The notes under the pieces are model-generated. The model made no database searches. It saw only the letters and a list, made by a program, of their open reading frames with translations, and was not told where the DNA came from. This document shows positions 25,058 through 35,530 of a stretch of DNA of 64,000 nt, in pieces; within the stretch, counting starts at the first letter, position 1, and each line of letters opens with the position of its first letter. Source of the stretch: Rostratula benghalensis (lineage: Eukaryota > Chordata > Aves > Charadriiformes > Rostratulidae); assembly GCA_013399305.1 (NCBI GenBank), contig VXAI01000305.1:523742-587741 (forward strand). Direction: 5' to 3'. The translations under genes were made by a program, and so were the position numbers.

Positions 25058-25316
25058 TATTCAGCAACAAGGGCAGTTTTCAGGCAAGGTGTTGGCTTGC
25101 ATTCATCTTAAGAGGAGAAGAATTAGCCTTTAATTCCTCCTTTTCACAGACACCATTGCAAGTTGCTCCTACAATCTGTAAGCACATAGAATTAAGGCTT
25201 CTAGAGACTCAGAAAACTCTATCTTGCTATGTCATGCAGGACATTGCTTTGTTGGAGATGCTATGGTAAATTAAATAGCAATTTTGATGGGGTTTTGGTC
25301 CCAATAAATACCTATT

Positions 25317-25475
25317 CATAGCATCATAGAACCATAGAACCTTTCAGGTTGGAAAAGATCCTTAGGATCATTGTGTCCAACCATCAACCCCACTCTACAG
25401 AGTTCTCTCCTACACCATGCCCCCCCCAACACCACATCTCAACGACTCTTAAACACTTTCAGGGATGGGCACTTT
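25317..25475 (-). mobile_element. Old CR1 3' end, about 160 bp
   Basis: The tail is ATAGCATCATAGAACCATAG, followed by TTTCAGGTTGGAAAAGATCC and CATCAACCCCACTCTACAG. More diverged than most copies in the window. Confidence 0.85.
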
Positions 25476-26523
25476 CCCCTCACTGAGATTTATAACCAAG
25501 ACTCCTTATTTCATAGCAATCGAGAGGTGCATTGCAGAGATATCCAAAGGTGTTTATAAATATTCAAAGGAATGTATCTATAAAGGGGAGTTGCTCCTTC
25601 TGCTCAATTTGCATTTTATTAATAGGTTCCTCCTGTTGTGTCACACTACTATTAGAAGTTGCCCTGAGTGCAAATTTCTTAATCGCCTCTACATTTTAAA
25701 GCTAATCTCCTCCGCACCTGCCCTTCAGAGATAAGCATGTGAATCTCAGTTCTAAATGCATTCTTTACCTCATTAAAAATATCCAGAGTACCCTAAGTAC
25801 ACAACTGCCCTTCGAAACAGCGCAATAGTCCTCCTTTATTTGCCAAGGAATATCTACTCTGGAGATAAACTGACTCTAAATTGACAAACCTGAGTGTCTC
25901 CAACTGCTAATTACCAATCATTTCCCATTACTGCATCTGCTTCCAACAATAAAACTCAGCAAAACACTTCTAAAACCAACATGCTCTCTTCTAAAGGTTT
26001 ATGAATTGTCTGCACAGATTACATGAACACTTCTCATTCAAAATGAGAAATTTTCAGCACCAGACAAGGAAAATCATAAATCATTTTTTTGTGAATGATG
26101 CAATTTGCTCTGTGCCCTTCGTTTGCTTCAGCTGTTTGCTATTCCTCCCCTGCAAAGGTGGAACTTCTCCCTAATTTCAGCTTAACTGAGGCATTTTAAC
26201 TAACCCAGCATCAAAGTTCTTTAGATGGGAAATAAAAGACACAGCAGAGATGATACACCAACTGCATATGTTGATCTGTTTTAGAAAAGGGTCAGCTATT
26301 TGCCATAAAAGTCTGTTTCATCTGCTAGAAACAAACAAAACAAAAAAAAAAAGTAGATGAGACAAACCTGACCTCTATCAATTAAAACTCTGGCAAAGTA
26401 GTTTGCATTAAGAAACCGAGTATCCACCAATAGAACTTGAAACTCAGCTAATATTCAATTACAGAAGCAGCTAATATTCAGCTACAGAAGTTTGCCTTTG
26501 GAGAACACTCACATTAAAGCAAA

Positions 26524-26549
26524 AATATATATATATAAATAAATATATA
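26524..26549. repeat. (AT)n microsatellite
   Basis: ATATATATATATATAAATAAATATAT-type run. Confidence 0.85.
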
Positions 26550-26603
26550 GCATAGGAATAGAAAATAGTCATAAATGTAATCAATTCAATGTTTGCTTCA
26601 AAT

Positions 26604-26678
26604 GTTATCAAACAATTGTACTTCCATCTTTATTGCAAAGATGGAAATTGTTTGTTATCAAACAATTATATTTCCATC
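26604..26678. repeat. Compound direct and inverted repeat
   Basis: GTTATCAAACAATTGTACTT plus CCATC at 26604-26628 recurs with two changes at 26654-26678 (50-bp period). Between them AAAGATGGAAATTGTTTG is a near reverse complement of the first copy, so the region can pair in two ways. Confidence 0.8.
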
Positions 26679-26895
26679 CATTAAGTAATGCAAAAGGAGC
26701 TAAAACACCAATCACACTAACCCATCTCTGGGCAGAACTCCAAAGGTCAGATATTGTCCACCTGTGTGAAGCGAAGCTGCAAAGCTTTGTACAACAACTG
26801 AAAATTTTATATTTTTTTTTTCAATTCTTGACATTTTTATGGATTACATCAATACCACATGGAGGTAAATTACAGGAGCAGTGGAGTTAAAAACA

Positions 26896-27017
26896 AATCA
26901 TAGAATGGTTGGAGTTGGAAGGGACCTTTAAAGACCATCAAGTTCCAACCCCCTGCCCTGGGCAGGGACACCTCCCACTAGACCAGGTTGCTCCAAGCTC
27001 CCTCCAGCCTGGCCTTG
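26896..27017 (-). mobile_element. CR1 3' end, about 120 bp
   Basis: The tail is ATCATAGAATGGTTGGAGTT, then CCCCCTGCCCTGGGCAGGG and the reverse complement of GGAGCAACCTGG. It stops abruptly in the FKARL block. Confidence 0.93.
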
Positions 27018-27382
27018 TTCACCCTTGTACATTTTCCTTCGATCATTTTAAAATATTTCCTTGTAAATGAGACCATATGATTGCTTCCCTTCCAAGAACA
27101 TTTGACAGAGCTGCTAAAATGATTGAATAGTGCTGAATTTGAGAAAAGGCAAGAATGAAAATAAGAAACGTACATGAAAAACAAAAAGTAAGAAAACAAA
27201 GTAAAAGCAATTATTTGAATTCTGTAACACAGCCATAGGAACTTGATAGCGTGGAGATTCAAAACATTCTTCAGAACATCCATTCTATTGCCCCATAAAG
27301 AGGGAGCATTTATGTTTCACCCAGTCTCCAGAAAACCCAAATATCAAATGGATTCAACCACTAAAACTCCACAGAAACTATT

Positions 27383-27788
27383 TGACACAGAATCCTCATG
27401 GCTGGAAAGGACTTCTGAGATCATTGAGTCCAACCATGCACACACAAAAAACTCTACACTCTCTACCACTAGAGCATGCTCTGAAGTGCCACATCTACTC
27501 GTTTCTCAAATACCTCCAGGGATGGTGAATCAACCACCTCCCTGGGCAGACCATTCCAGTGCCTGATCACTCTTTCAGTAAAATAGTTCTTCCTTATATC
27601 CCATCTGAACCTTATTCCCTTGGCCAACAGCCACCTCTCCACAACCTCCTTTCAGGGAGTTGTAGAGGGCAAGGAGGTCTCCCCTCAGCCTCCTCTTCTC
27701 CAGACTAAACATGCCCAGTTCCCTCAGCCTTTCCTCGTAGGACTTGTTCTCCAGACCCCTCACCAGCTTGGTAGCTTTGACACCAGAA
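27383..27788 (-). mobile_element. CR1 fragment, about 405 bp
   Basis: The minus frame reads [39 protein letters not shown] and [20 protein letters not shown], ending in a diverged 3' UTR (GACACAGAATCCTCATGGC on the plus strand). Part of the ORF2 end remains open. Confidence 0.93.
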
Positions 27789-28737
27789 AGCAAGGGACAG
27801 AGTGAAATCCGTTTGCCAACACTGATCAGGAGAAAGGTACAAAGAATCCCAGAAAACAGTCAAACACCCAGGCTCCAACACCACGCTTCAGATGCTCTTT
27901 ATTCCCACACAAACACACATCAAGGGCTTCCAGACTCTACTAAACTAAAGTCCAGTTTTATCTAAATCAGCCAACATAACAGGAAAATTTTTTTTTTTTT
28001 TTAAAGCATTGTTCCATTTGTCCACTTTCGGAGCCAATTCCAGCTGTTGCAAAGGAATGCAACACAAAAAAAACCTTGAGAGAAACCTGATGCTGAAGAC
28101 CCTGCACCCCATCAGGATACAGAGCCCACCGGGCTTCCAACATAAATACCTTTTTTTCTTCTCTCAATACCAATAAAATATTAATTTAGCTTATCTTCTC
28201 CAAATATCTCCAAACTGTCGCTGCTCAAACCTTAGAGAGAAGTACGTGAAAAGTAATGAAGAGAACCCGAAGTGACCCGTTTGATGCTGCCTGGGTCTGA
28301 AAGAGCAGACGAGAGTTAATTCAGGTGGTGAAAGACGTTAACACAATACGGAGAAAAAGCATTTTTGGTCTCACACGGTCACTGCAGCTTTTCAGATTGA
28401 CACAATAACCACTAGGCACTATTGGGGGGCGAGGGTGGGGGGCTGCCAAAATGCTATCATTAGTTTTCCTTTCTTTCCACCATAATATTCTAATTTAATT
28501 AGGAAAATTAGTTACCTAAGAACAGACCGGGCAACACACTTTTGCCCATCTGTGCCATACAGGCTGATGGGCACTGCATGAACAAAGCCCAGCACAACCT
28601 TTGATTTAAATCAGGTGGCTGATACAGGGTTCAATTTTTTGGGTTTGCTTTTTTTTTTTTTAATCAGAGAAAGATTTATACTAGCTGATTTCTCTCTCAA
28701 ATATACGGCAGGAACAAGGCATAGTAGGGAAGTAATG

Positions 28738-29160
28738 CTCAGAGGGATGGAGCCCCACTGCTGTGAGGGCAGGCTGTGAGAGTTGGGGGTGTTCAGCCTG
28801 GAGAACAGAAGGTTCTGGGGAGACCTTAGAGCCCCTTCCAGTCCCTAATGGAGCTCCAGGAAAGCTGAGGAGGGACTCTGGATCAGGGAGGGGAGCCATA
28901 GAACAAGGGGGAAGGGTTTTAAACTGAAAGAGGAGAGATTTAGGTGAGATGTCAGGAAGAATTTTCCTGTGAGGGTGGTGAGAGCCTGGCCCAGGTTGCC
29001 CAGAGAAGCTGTGGCTGCCCCATCCCTGGAGGGGTTCAAGACCAGGTTGGAGGGGGCTTGGAGCAACCTGGTCTGGTGGGAGGTGTCCCTGCCCAGGGCA
29101 GGGGGTTGGAACTGGGTGATCTTTAAGGTCCCTTCCAAATCTAACCATTCTATGATTCTA
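28738..29160 (+). mobile_element. CR1 fragment, about 420 bp
   Basis: Starts in the CCCCACTGCTGTGAGGGCAG block and runs through GATTTAGGTGAGATGTCAGG and GGAGCAACCTGGTCTGGTGG to the tail ATTCTATGATTCTA. It sits directly before a more degraded reverse-transcriptase fragment. Confidence 0.94.
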
Positions 29161-29234
29161 GATGTGATCTGCATAGCAACATAACTCATTTACATTTTTA
29201 GGCAAAGCAAGAATAAAGACCTACATAAACATAA

Positions 29235-29880
29235 TTCTGCACTTGTCAGCCAGTCAGCCTGACCTCAAGCTCCTATAAAGATGGAGCAATCCATCCTCAA
29301 TGCCGTGTCCAAGAACACCAGGGACCACAAGCTGTTTTGGAATGGCCAACATAAATTCAAGAAGGGCAAATCTTTCCTGATCAACCTGACTGCTAAGATG
29401 AGACATTTCACTTAATGGACAAGGTCATTGGCAGATGACAGTACCTACATTGGCAGGTTGGTAGATACTGTTTTTTACCAGGACTTCAGCAAGGTCATCA
29501 AAATCCTCCCATAGACTCCCTTTAGACAAGCTGTTGAAATCCAGATTGAAAGCAAGCATGGGCAAAAAATCAGTTGGATCAGCCCAACCAAAGGCTGGTG
29601 ACCAGCAGAAAATCCAGCTGGCAGCTGGTTGCTAGACACGTTCCTTGGGGATAAAGAAGTCAGAGAAATGGCTGGAGAAGCACCTCCTGAAGCACCAAGT
29701 CCTGCACCCGAGGTCCAAGGCCTCCCATGCACCAGTGGAAGCTAGAAAAGAACAACCTGGGAAGCAATCTCTGCAGAAAACAAACCTGGAATCCTGCTGG
29801 GAAACAAGCTGCAGGTCAGGGAGAGGCAGGGAATGTCACACCAGGCTGTGTTAGCAGGTCTGAGATCAGCCTGGTTTTAA
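29235..29880 (+). mobile_element. Degraded CR1 reverse-transcriptase-domain fragment
   Basis: Blocks in this stretch resemble the CR1 RT core in order: GACCTCAAGCTCC and AGATGGAGCAATCCATCCTC (the TSV.GKIMEQILL region), GGGCAAATCTTTCCTGATC (KGKSCLTNL), CAGGACTTCAGCAAGGTC (LDFSKAFD), then AAGTCCTGCACCCGAGGTCC and CCATGCACCAGTGGAAGCTAG from the region nearer the C-terminus. It has many stops and indels and segments between blocks are missing. Assigned by remembered consensus only. Confidence 0.6.
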
Positions 29881-30952
29881 AGACTTTGCTTTCAATGTCT
29901 TTTGTGTATTTTAAATCATATTCTTTACACGACTCAAATGTAATCCTTGTGGGTTAACACCACAACTGGTAGCAGTTTTCAGGTAATGACTTTCTCCTTA
30001 GCTCTCACTGTCGTTTCTTTCACATATTCAATCTCCTCGTGGGTTTTCATTTAAAAAAAAATAAGTTTAAAAGGTAGGCAAAGAAAATGGATATGCCAAA
30101 GTCTGACAGATACATTTTTGTCTGATTTTTTTTTTTTTTGCTTTGAATGAGCGCTCTTGTGCTAAAGAATCATAACACATAACCCCTGCTCATACGATAT
30201 TCGTTCAAAAGAATAAAAAAGCCAAAAATAATTGGCAGCGGCGAGGAATTCAGATTTATAAAAAAAGTGTGCACAATACATTCCTTGTGCTATTCCTCCC
30301 TGCCGTACGAGGGACCCTGTAATATTCCATCAACTACAAACCATGCTTGGGAGAATATAAAAAAAAAATAAAAACCAACAGGCAAACAAAATAAAGACCA
30401 AAACACTCCAGCTTGGAACACGCAGTGCACAAAGTACATCCCCATTGTGTTTACCCAGTCATGAGCTATCTGTTTGCATTGTGTGTTGGGGGAGTGCAAA
30501 GCAAACCAGAAAGCCTGCTGGCATAGCCACTGACATCAGGACAGTAGGGGTTACTAGAGAACGGGACAACCTTTTCCAAAAGGCTTTCTCCACATGAAAC
30601 CTTCCTGCACTACCAGATGGGGATTTTCTGTTGAGGATGGAGGTGGTTCTGAGCCCTCGTTTCCCTGCTTTCCCTAATTAACGCTCTTTGCTAGGGTGGG
30701 CGCAGTCCCACTCCTCGCACGACAGAGGTAGCAAACGTTCATGCCTTCTGCTAACATCACACCTTTGAGCTTAAATATATGACAACTTACAACCCATACA
30801 CATGGAGAACAAGATGATTTATCTCCCTGTTAATAAAGAGCTATTATTTGCCTCCCATGCGCACCCCCAAGGCAGGCAAAAAGTGTAGGAAGAGTGGCCA
30901 TGGCTGTGAAAATATCCTGGAGATCCTGTTAATCATCTCCTAGGGAGCTGCA

Positions 30953-31316
30953 GCTCCACCACAGGAAGGACATGGACCTGCTAGAACACATCCAGAGGAG
31001 GACCACAAAAATGATCCAAGTGCTGGAGCCCCTCTGCTGAGGGGTCAGGCTGAGAGAATTGGCGGGGTTCAGCCTGGAGAAGGCTCTGGGGAGATCTTAG
31101 AGAACTTCTTTCAGCTGAAAGAGGGAAGATTTAGGTAAGATATTAAGAAGAACTTCTTTACTGTGAGGGTGGTGAGGCACTGGAACAGGTTGCCCAGGGA
31201 AGCTGTGGCTGCTCCATCCCTGGAATTAAGGCCAGGCTGGATGGGACTTTGAGCAACCTGGTGTGGTTGGAGGTGTCCCTGCCCATGGCAGGGGATTGGA
31301 ACTCAATGATGTTTAA
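30953..31316 (+). mobile_element. CR1 fragment lacking its 3' tail (left arm of inverted pair)
   Basis: Runs from ACAGGAAGGACATGGACCTG through AAAATGATCCAAGTGCTGG and ACTGTGAGGGTGGTGAGG to TGGAACTCAATGATGTTTAAG, then stops before the usual ATTCTATG tail. The next CR1, in opposite orientation, starts about 15 bases on. Confidence 0.93.
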
Positions 31317-31330
31317 GGCAGATCTCTAGA

Positions 31331-31543
31331 ACACCTCCCACCAGACCAGGATGCTCAAAGCCCCATCTAGCCTGGCCAGGGATGGGGCAACCACAGCTTC
31401 TCTGAGCAACCTGGGCCAGAGTCTCACCACCGTCACAGCAAAGAATTTATTTTTGCTGTCTAATCTAAACCTCTCCTCTTCCAATTTAAAGCTGTTACCC
31501 CTTGTCCTGTCACTACATGTCATGACCAAGAGTCCCTCTTGAA
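31331..31543 (-). mobile_element. CR1 fragment lacking its 3' tail (right arm of inverted pair)
   Basis: Begins with ACACCTCCCACCAGACCAGG, inside the element rather than at its tail, and runs to TGACCAAGAGTCCCTC. The minus frame reads DRTRGNSFKLEEERFRLDSK and FFAVTVVRLWPRLLREAVV. A short deletion removed part of the SLEGFK block. Confidence 0.93.
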
Positions 31544-32606
31544 AAGGAAGCTAAGTAGGAGAAGGGCTGAAAAAAGGCAAACTGCATAGTCTCACAAATG
31601 GGTTTTTAGGTCAGGTTTAGAAAAAATATAATAAAATTATATTTTCTGTTTCTCCACGACAGACCCACCGTAACCACAGCCTGTTTTTCAGAGGGTTGTG
31701 GGGTGTCCATAAACGCACTCTGCTAACTTCCATCGAGGCAAGACACACTTCTAGGAGTTAACCTTCATTTCTGAAGGACTCGTGGATAATGAGGATTCCT
31801 TCTTTACTGCTGCTTTTGCTTCTTGATGTGGCACGGGTGCAAGTTTGAACAGAACCATCCAACTGAGGAAAGTCAAGTCCTCTCAAAAAACATACAGTAT
31901 TTTGACTAAAAATAGCCTAAAATAAGCATGTCCAACTTACAAGTTTGCTCTAACTGTTGGCTGCTAAGCAGTTTCTTTTATCCCTCCTAATACACAATAA
32001 GCTCTGGTCATTCATGCAATATAAATACAAAGCCATATAAGATTGTGATACAATATTCCCAAAATCAGCCAAAGTAGAGAGAGCATAAACATGAGACAGT
32101 TCCTTCCTAGAAGACCCGGAGACATTAATTTCTTCAATAATATACCACTACTATTATTCATAATACTGTAATATTAGAGCACATTATTGGCATTTTCTTT
32201 GCTCAAAGACTGGACTTTTCAGGGATTTACTTATTTCAAGGTTATTCATTGATGTGCAGTACAACTAACGTTGCCAGGTGAACAGAAGAAGGTGGAAAAA
32301 AGCAAAGCAATGTTGTTTTTGCTGTAAAAATACAGTTTTGAGCTTTCCAATCCTACACATGCTCAATCAGTTAAAGAAAAAAAGTAGCAGGTGATGCTTT
32401 GGGCCAAACACCCCTTCCCTGCACTGACTCGTAAAAGAAGTAGAATACTTAAAAAAAAAAAGAAAAAAAGGAGGTATTCAGAATGAAATCTTAATTCCAC
32501 TGACTTCATCACCTGCGCCGAAGTTTCCATCTGGGTGATGTAGAGCAGAGTTGATGGTGCCAGAGACACGGGGGGAGGGAGAGGGTCTATCTCCAGAAAT
32601 ACCTCC

Positions 32607-32630
32607 TATACACATATATATATGTGTATA
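32607..32630. repeat. Perfect 24-bp palindrome of TATACA/TGTATA and AT units
   Basis: TATACACATATA followed by its exact reverse complement TATATGTGTATA; flanked by further TGTATATACACAC. A compound (AT)/(GT) microsatellite that can extrude as a cruciform. Confidence 0.9.
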
Positions 32631-33395
32631 TGTATATACACACTCCAGATATATCTCCAATATCCAGCCAATGGCTCTGAAATCTCAGCAGCTTCCATTT
32701 CCTACCACCTCCCTGCCAAAAGCATCAGGTGTTTTTCTTCAATGTTACCTTGAATAGAAAGCCACGTTTTATTTCCATTCCTTCCTAACCTGCATTAGCT
32801 CAGATGTAGGATCAAAGTTGGTCATGGGGGTTTTTTTTGGATTTTTTTTTTGTTTGTTTGTTTTTTTAAAATGTACAGTAGAAATGGTACTTTTTCCCCA
32901 AATGATGGGCGAGAGCGAAACTTTTCTGCCTCCTTCCTCTGACTTCCATCCAAGAAGATGCTTACAGTGCTCAGATGTCACAATTACTGCGCTGCCCATC
33001 ATCTGTTTATGCTCGGTGCTTCAGCAGAAGGCAGCTGGGTGATCAAAACTCCACTTGCCATAACAAGGACAAAAGGCATTTATTCAGTGATGACAAGGGA
33101 GCAAAACAGTAATTCCAAGCCAACATATCTTAGGAACAATTCCAGCTCCACGCATCGACTTTCCCAGAGTCAGGAACTTCCATATATAGATTAATAAAAG
33201 ATGGTTTGGGCTCTTTGTAGGAAAGTTTTTCAGTTTTGAAGGGTGTTTTACAAAACAACTGCCTTCAGTCTCCGGTACAGTGGCAGCAGAGCTTCCTCCC
33301 TGACTCAGTCACGTCCAGCATGAAATCCTCATCGATTTTTGCTCCTTGTGAAATAACTGTCAGCAGAACGATTCGCCCTGTGTGCCTAAAACCCT

Positions 33396-33415
33396 NNNNN
33401 NNNNNNNNNNNNNNN
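33396..33415. other. Assembly gap, 20 N
   Basis: Twenty N, followed directly by a run of 16 C (33416-33431). The homopolymer is probably why the assembly broke. Open frames spanning it are not meaningful. Confidence 0.99.
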
Positions 33416-33431
33416 CCCCCCCCCCCCCCCC
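33416..33431. repeat. Poly-C tract next to gap
   Basis: Sixteen consecutive C, hence G on the BCKDHB sense strand, a potential G-quadruplex former. The true length is unknown because the gap abuts it. Confidence 0.95.
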
Positions 33432-33760
33432 GGCTTAGATGTTCCCTGCTCAGCATGGTAACAGCCACAAACATTTCCAGTGGGATGGAGAGACAGAATC
33501 CCCCCACTGCTGTTGCCCTTCCAATAAAGCTGCCTTTCAAAATCCCACCGTGAGAGCGACCACAGCACGGCTGCACAAAGCATCACAGGCACTGCCCGAC
33601 GTACAGCTTACGAATCCCATCTACAACGAGGAGAGGAAATCACGTCCATTCCCTTGTTCTGCTGTTCAGGGCATAAGATAGACCTTTCTCCAGCATCGTC
33701 CCAGATAAGGCCATACAACTCAGGGCTCTCTCCCAGGGTTGTTGCTCTCCTCACATAACT

Positions 33761-33846
33761 ATAGAATCATAGAATCATCATTCAGGTCGGAAGAGACCCT
33801 TGGGATCAAGGAGTCCAACCATCAGCCCCACTCTACAATTGACCGA
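33761..33846 (-). mobile_element. CR1 3' end, about 85 bp
   Basis: The tail ATAGAATCATAGAATCATC is followed by TCAGGTCGGAAGAGACCC and CATCAGCCCCACTCTACAA; similar in type to the copies at 25317 and 53275. Confidence 0.87.
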
Positions 33847-33999
33847 AGTCAGCAATTTTCTTTTTCTCAGGAAGTAAATCTGGGTTTACGTCTGCTCCTC
33901 GGGAATTCTTAATCTGTTTCAATCGCTTTTGTAGCTTTATAATTGTAGCTTTTTATCTGCTACATCCTTACATGACAGCAATGAACACGTACCTGCTTA

Positions 34000-34270
34000 T
34001 AGAATCATAGAATGGTTTGGGTTGGAAGAAACCTTAAAGATCACGTAGTGCCACCCCCTGCCCTGGGCAGGGACACCTCCCACCAGACCAGGTTGCTCCA
34101 AGCTCCATCCAGCCTGGCCTTGAACTCCTCCAGGGATGGGGCAGCCACAGCTTCTCTGGGCAACCTGTACCAGGGTCTCACCACCCTCTCAGTATGGAAT
34201 TTCCTCTTGAGATCTCATCTTTCAGTTTAAAACCATCCCCCCTCATCCTATCACTCCACTCAAAAGGACT
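34000..34270 (-). mobile_element. CR1 fragment, about 270 bp
   Basis: The tail ATAGAATCATAGAATGG, then GCCACCCCCTGCCCTGGGC and CAGCCACAGCTTCTCTGGG, ending near TCATCCTATCACTCCACTC. Sense to BCKDHB. Confidence 0.93.
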
Positions 34271-34973
34271 ACTGGATAAAAACCAGACTATTCCAAAAAT
34301 TCCTCCTCTGTGCCTGTTTATCATACAGAAGCTCAGCGCTGTCATAACTTAATCCTACAACCCCATGTCCAGATTCAAGACTTTAATCCAAGGTGACACT
34401 TGGGCACATACAAGCTGTGTGTCCCCAGGGAGTGCAGGCAGTTCCCTTCTTGAGGACACAGCACAAGCTGCCAGACTAGGGTTGGGTTTTTTTTAGGTTG
34501 TAAAACTGCATCCTCCATTTTCTCTTCTGTATGAAAGATCTTGACGTAGCCAACAGCAACAGTATAAAATTCATGGTGCCCTGGAAGAGCACAGAAGCAC
34601 AGAAGAGGTCAAGAGGCTCTTTTCACATCCTCTCCTATAAATACATTCAGCCTGGAACTGAAATTATTTGATAAAACATCAATAAATACACACTGTTTTC
34701 CAAGCCTTCTGTGTACTGCTTAAAGTAAACCCATAAAAAAATTTTAAAAAGAAAGCAACGTTCCTTATATATAGTATTCTAAAACCTTCAGTTAGCCATT
34801 AACATGCAAGCATAGATTTTTCTGGTTTGTACTGTATTTTTTCCTCTGTTCTCCATACATCTTTCTACACCAAGGATCACGCTTCTCCAGCCATGCTACT
34901 CAGAGCTCTAAACTGATGGTCTAACCAGATAATTTCTACACATTAAAATATGAAAGGAAAAAAAAAAAAAAAA

Positions 34974-35530
34974 TGAATCACAGAATCACAGCATGATATG
35001 GGGTTGGAAGGAACCAATGGAGATCATCCAGTCCAACCCTCTGCCAAAGCAGGTCAACCCAGAGCAGGTCCCACAGGAACGTGTCCAGGTGGGTTTGAAT
35101 GTCTCCAGAGATGGAGACGCCACCACCTCTCCAGGCAGACTCTGCCAGGGCTCTGCCATCTCAAAGTCAAGAAGTTCCTCCTCATGTTTAGATGGAACTT
35201 CTTGTGGTCAATTTTGTGCCCATTTCCTCTTGTCCTGTCACTAGGCATCACTGAAAAATGCCTGGCCCCTTCCTTTTGACACTCACTCTTTATAAGTTAT
35301 AGGAGTTGATCAGATCCCTCATCAGTCTTCTCTTCAGAGAGGTCTCTCCAAACTAAAAGCACCCAAGTCCCCCAGCCTTTCCTCATCAGAGAGATGCTCC
35401 AGACTCCTCATCATCTTTGTAGCCCTCTACTGTACCTTCCCCTTCCTGAACTGGGGAGCGCAGAACTGGACCCAGTGCTCCAGATGGGACCTCACCAGGG
35501 CAGAGTAGAGGGCGAGGATGACCTCCCTCA
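34974..35530 (-). mobile_element. CR1 fragment, about 555 bp
   Basis: The tail AATCACAGAATCACAGCATG, then AGGAACGTGTCCAGGTGGG, and further in GAACTGGGGAGCGCAGAACTG and CTCACCAGGGCAGAGTAGAG. The latter encode the upstream ORF2 region (the S.LVRPHLEYCVQ-type block) seen only in the longer copies. An A16-class tract lies directly before the tail on the plus strand. Confidence 0.94.

Larger units (their letters stand above)
22204..25316. other. Intron 9 stretch, somewhat less AT-rich near 22.2-23.7 kb
   Basis: The part up to about 23.7 kb is richer in C and G than its surroundings and ends with a T14-class run at 23701. The rest is AT-rich with the hairpin at 24869 and the AT repeats. Confidence 0.5.
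31544..33760. other. Intron 9 stretch with palindrome, poly-C and gap
   Basis: Contains the 24-bp palindrome, T/G-rich runs near 32829-32868, the 20-N gap and the poly-C tract. No exon recognised. Confidence 0.6.

Noticed and set aside
33236..33592. Open frames crossing the 20-N gap
   Set aside because: They are open only because N codons cannot be read as stops and poly-C gives proline or glycine runs.
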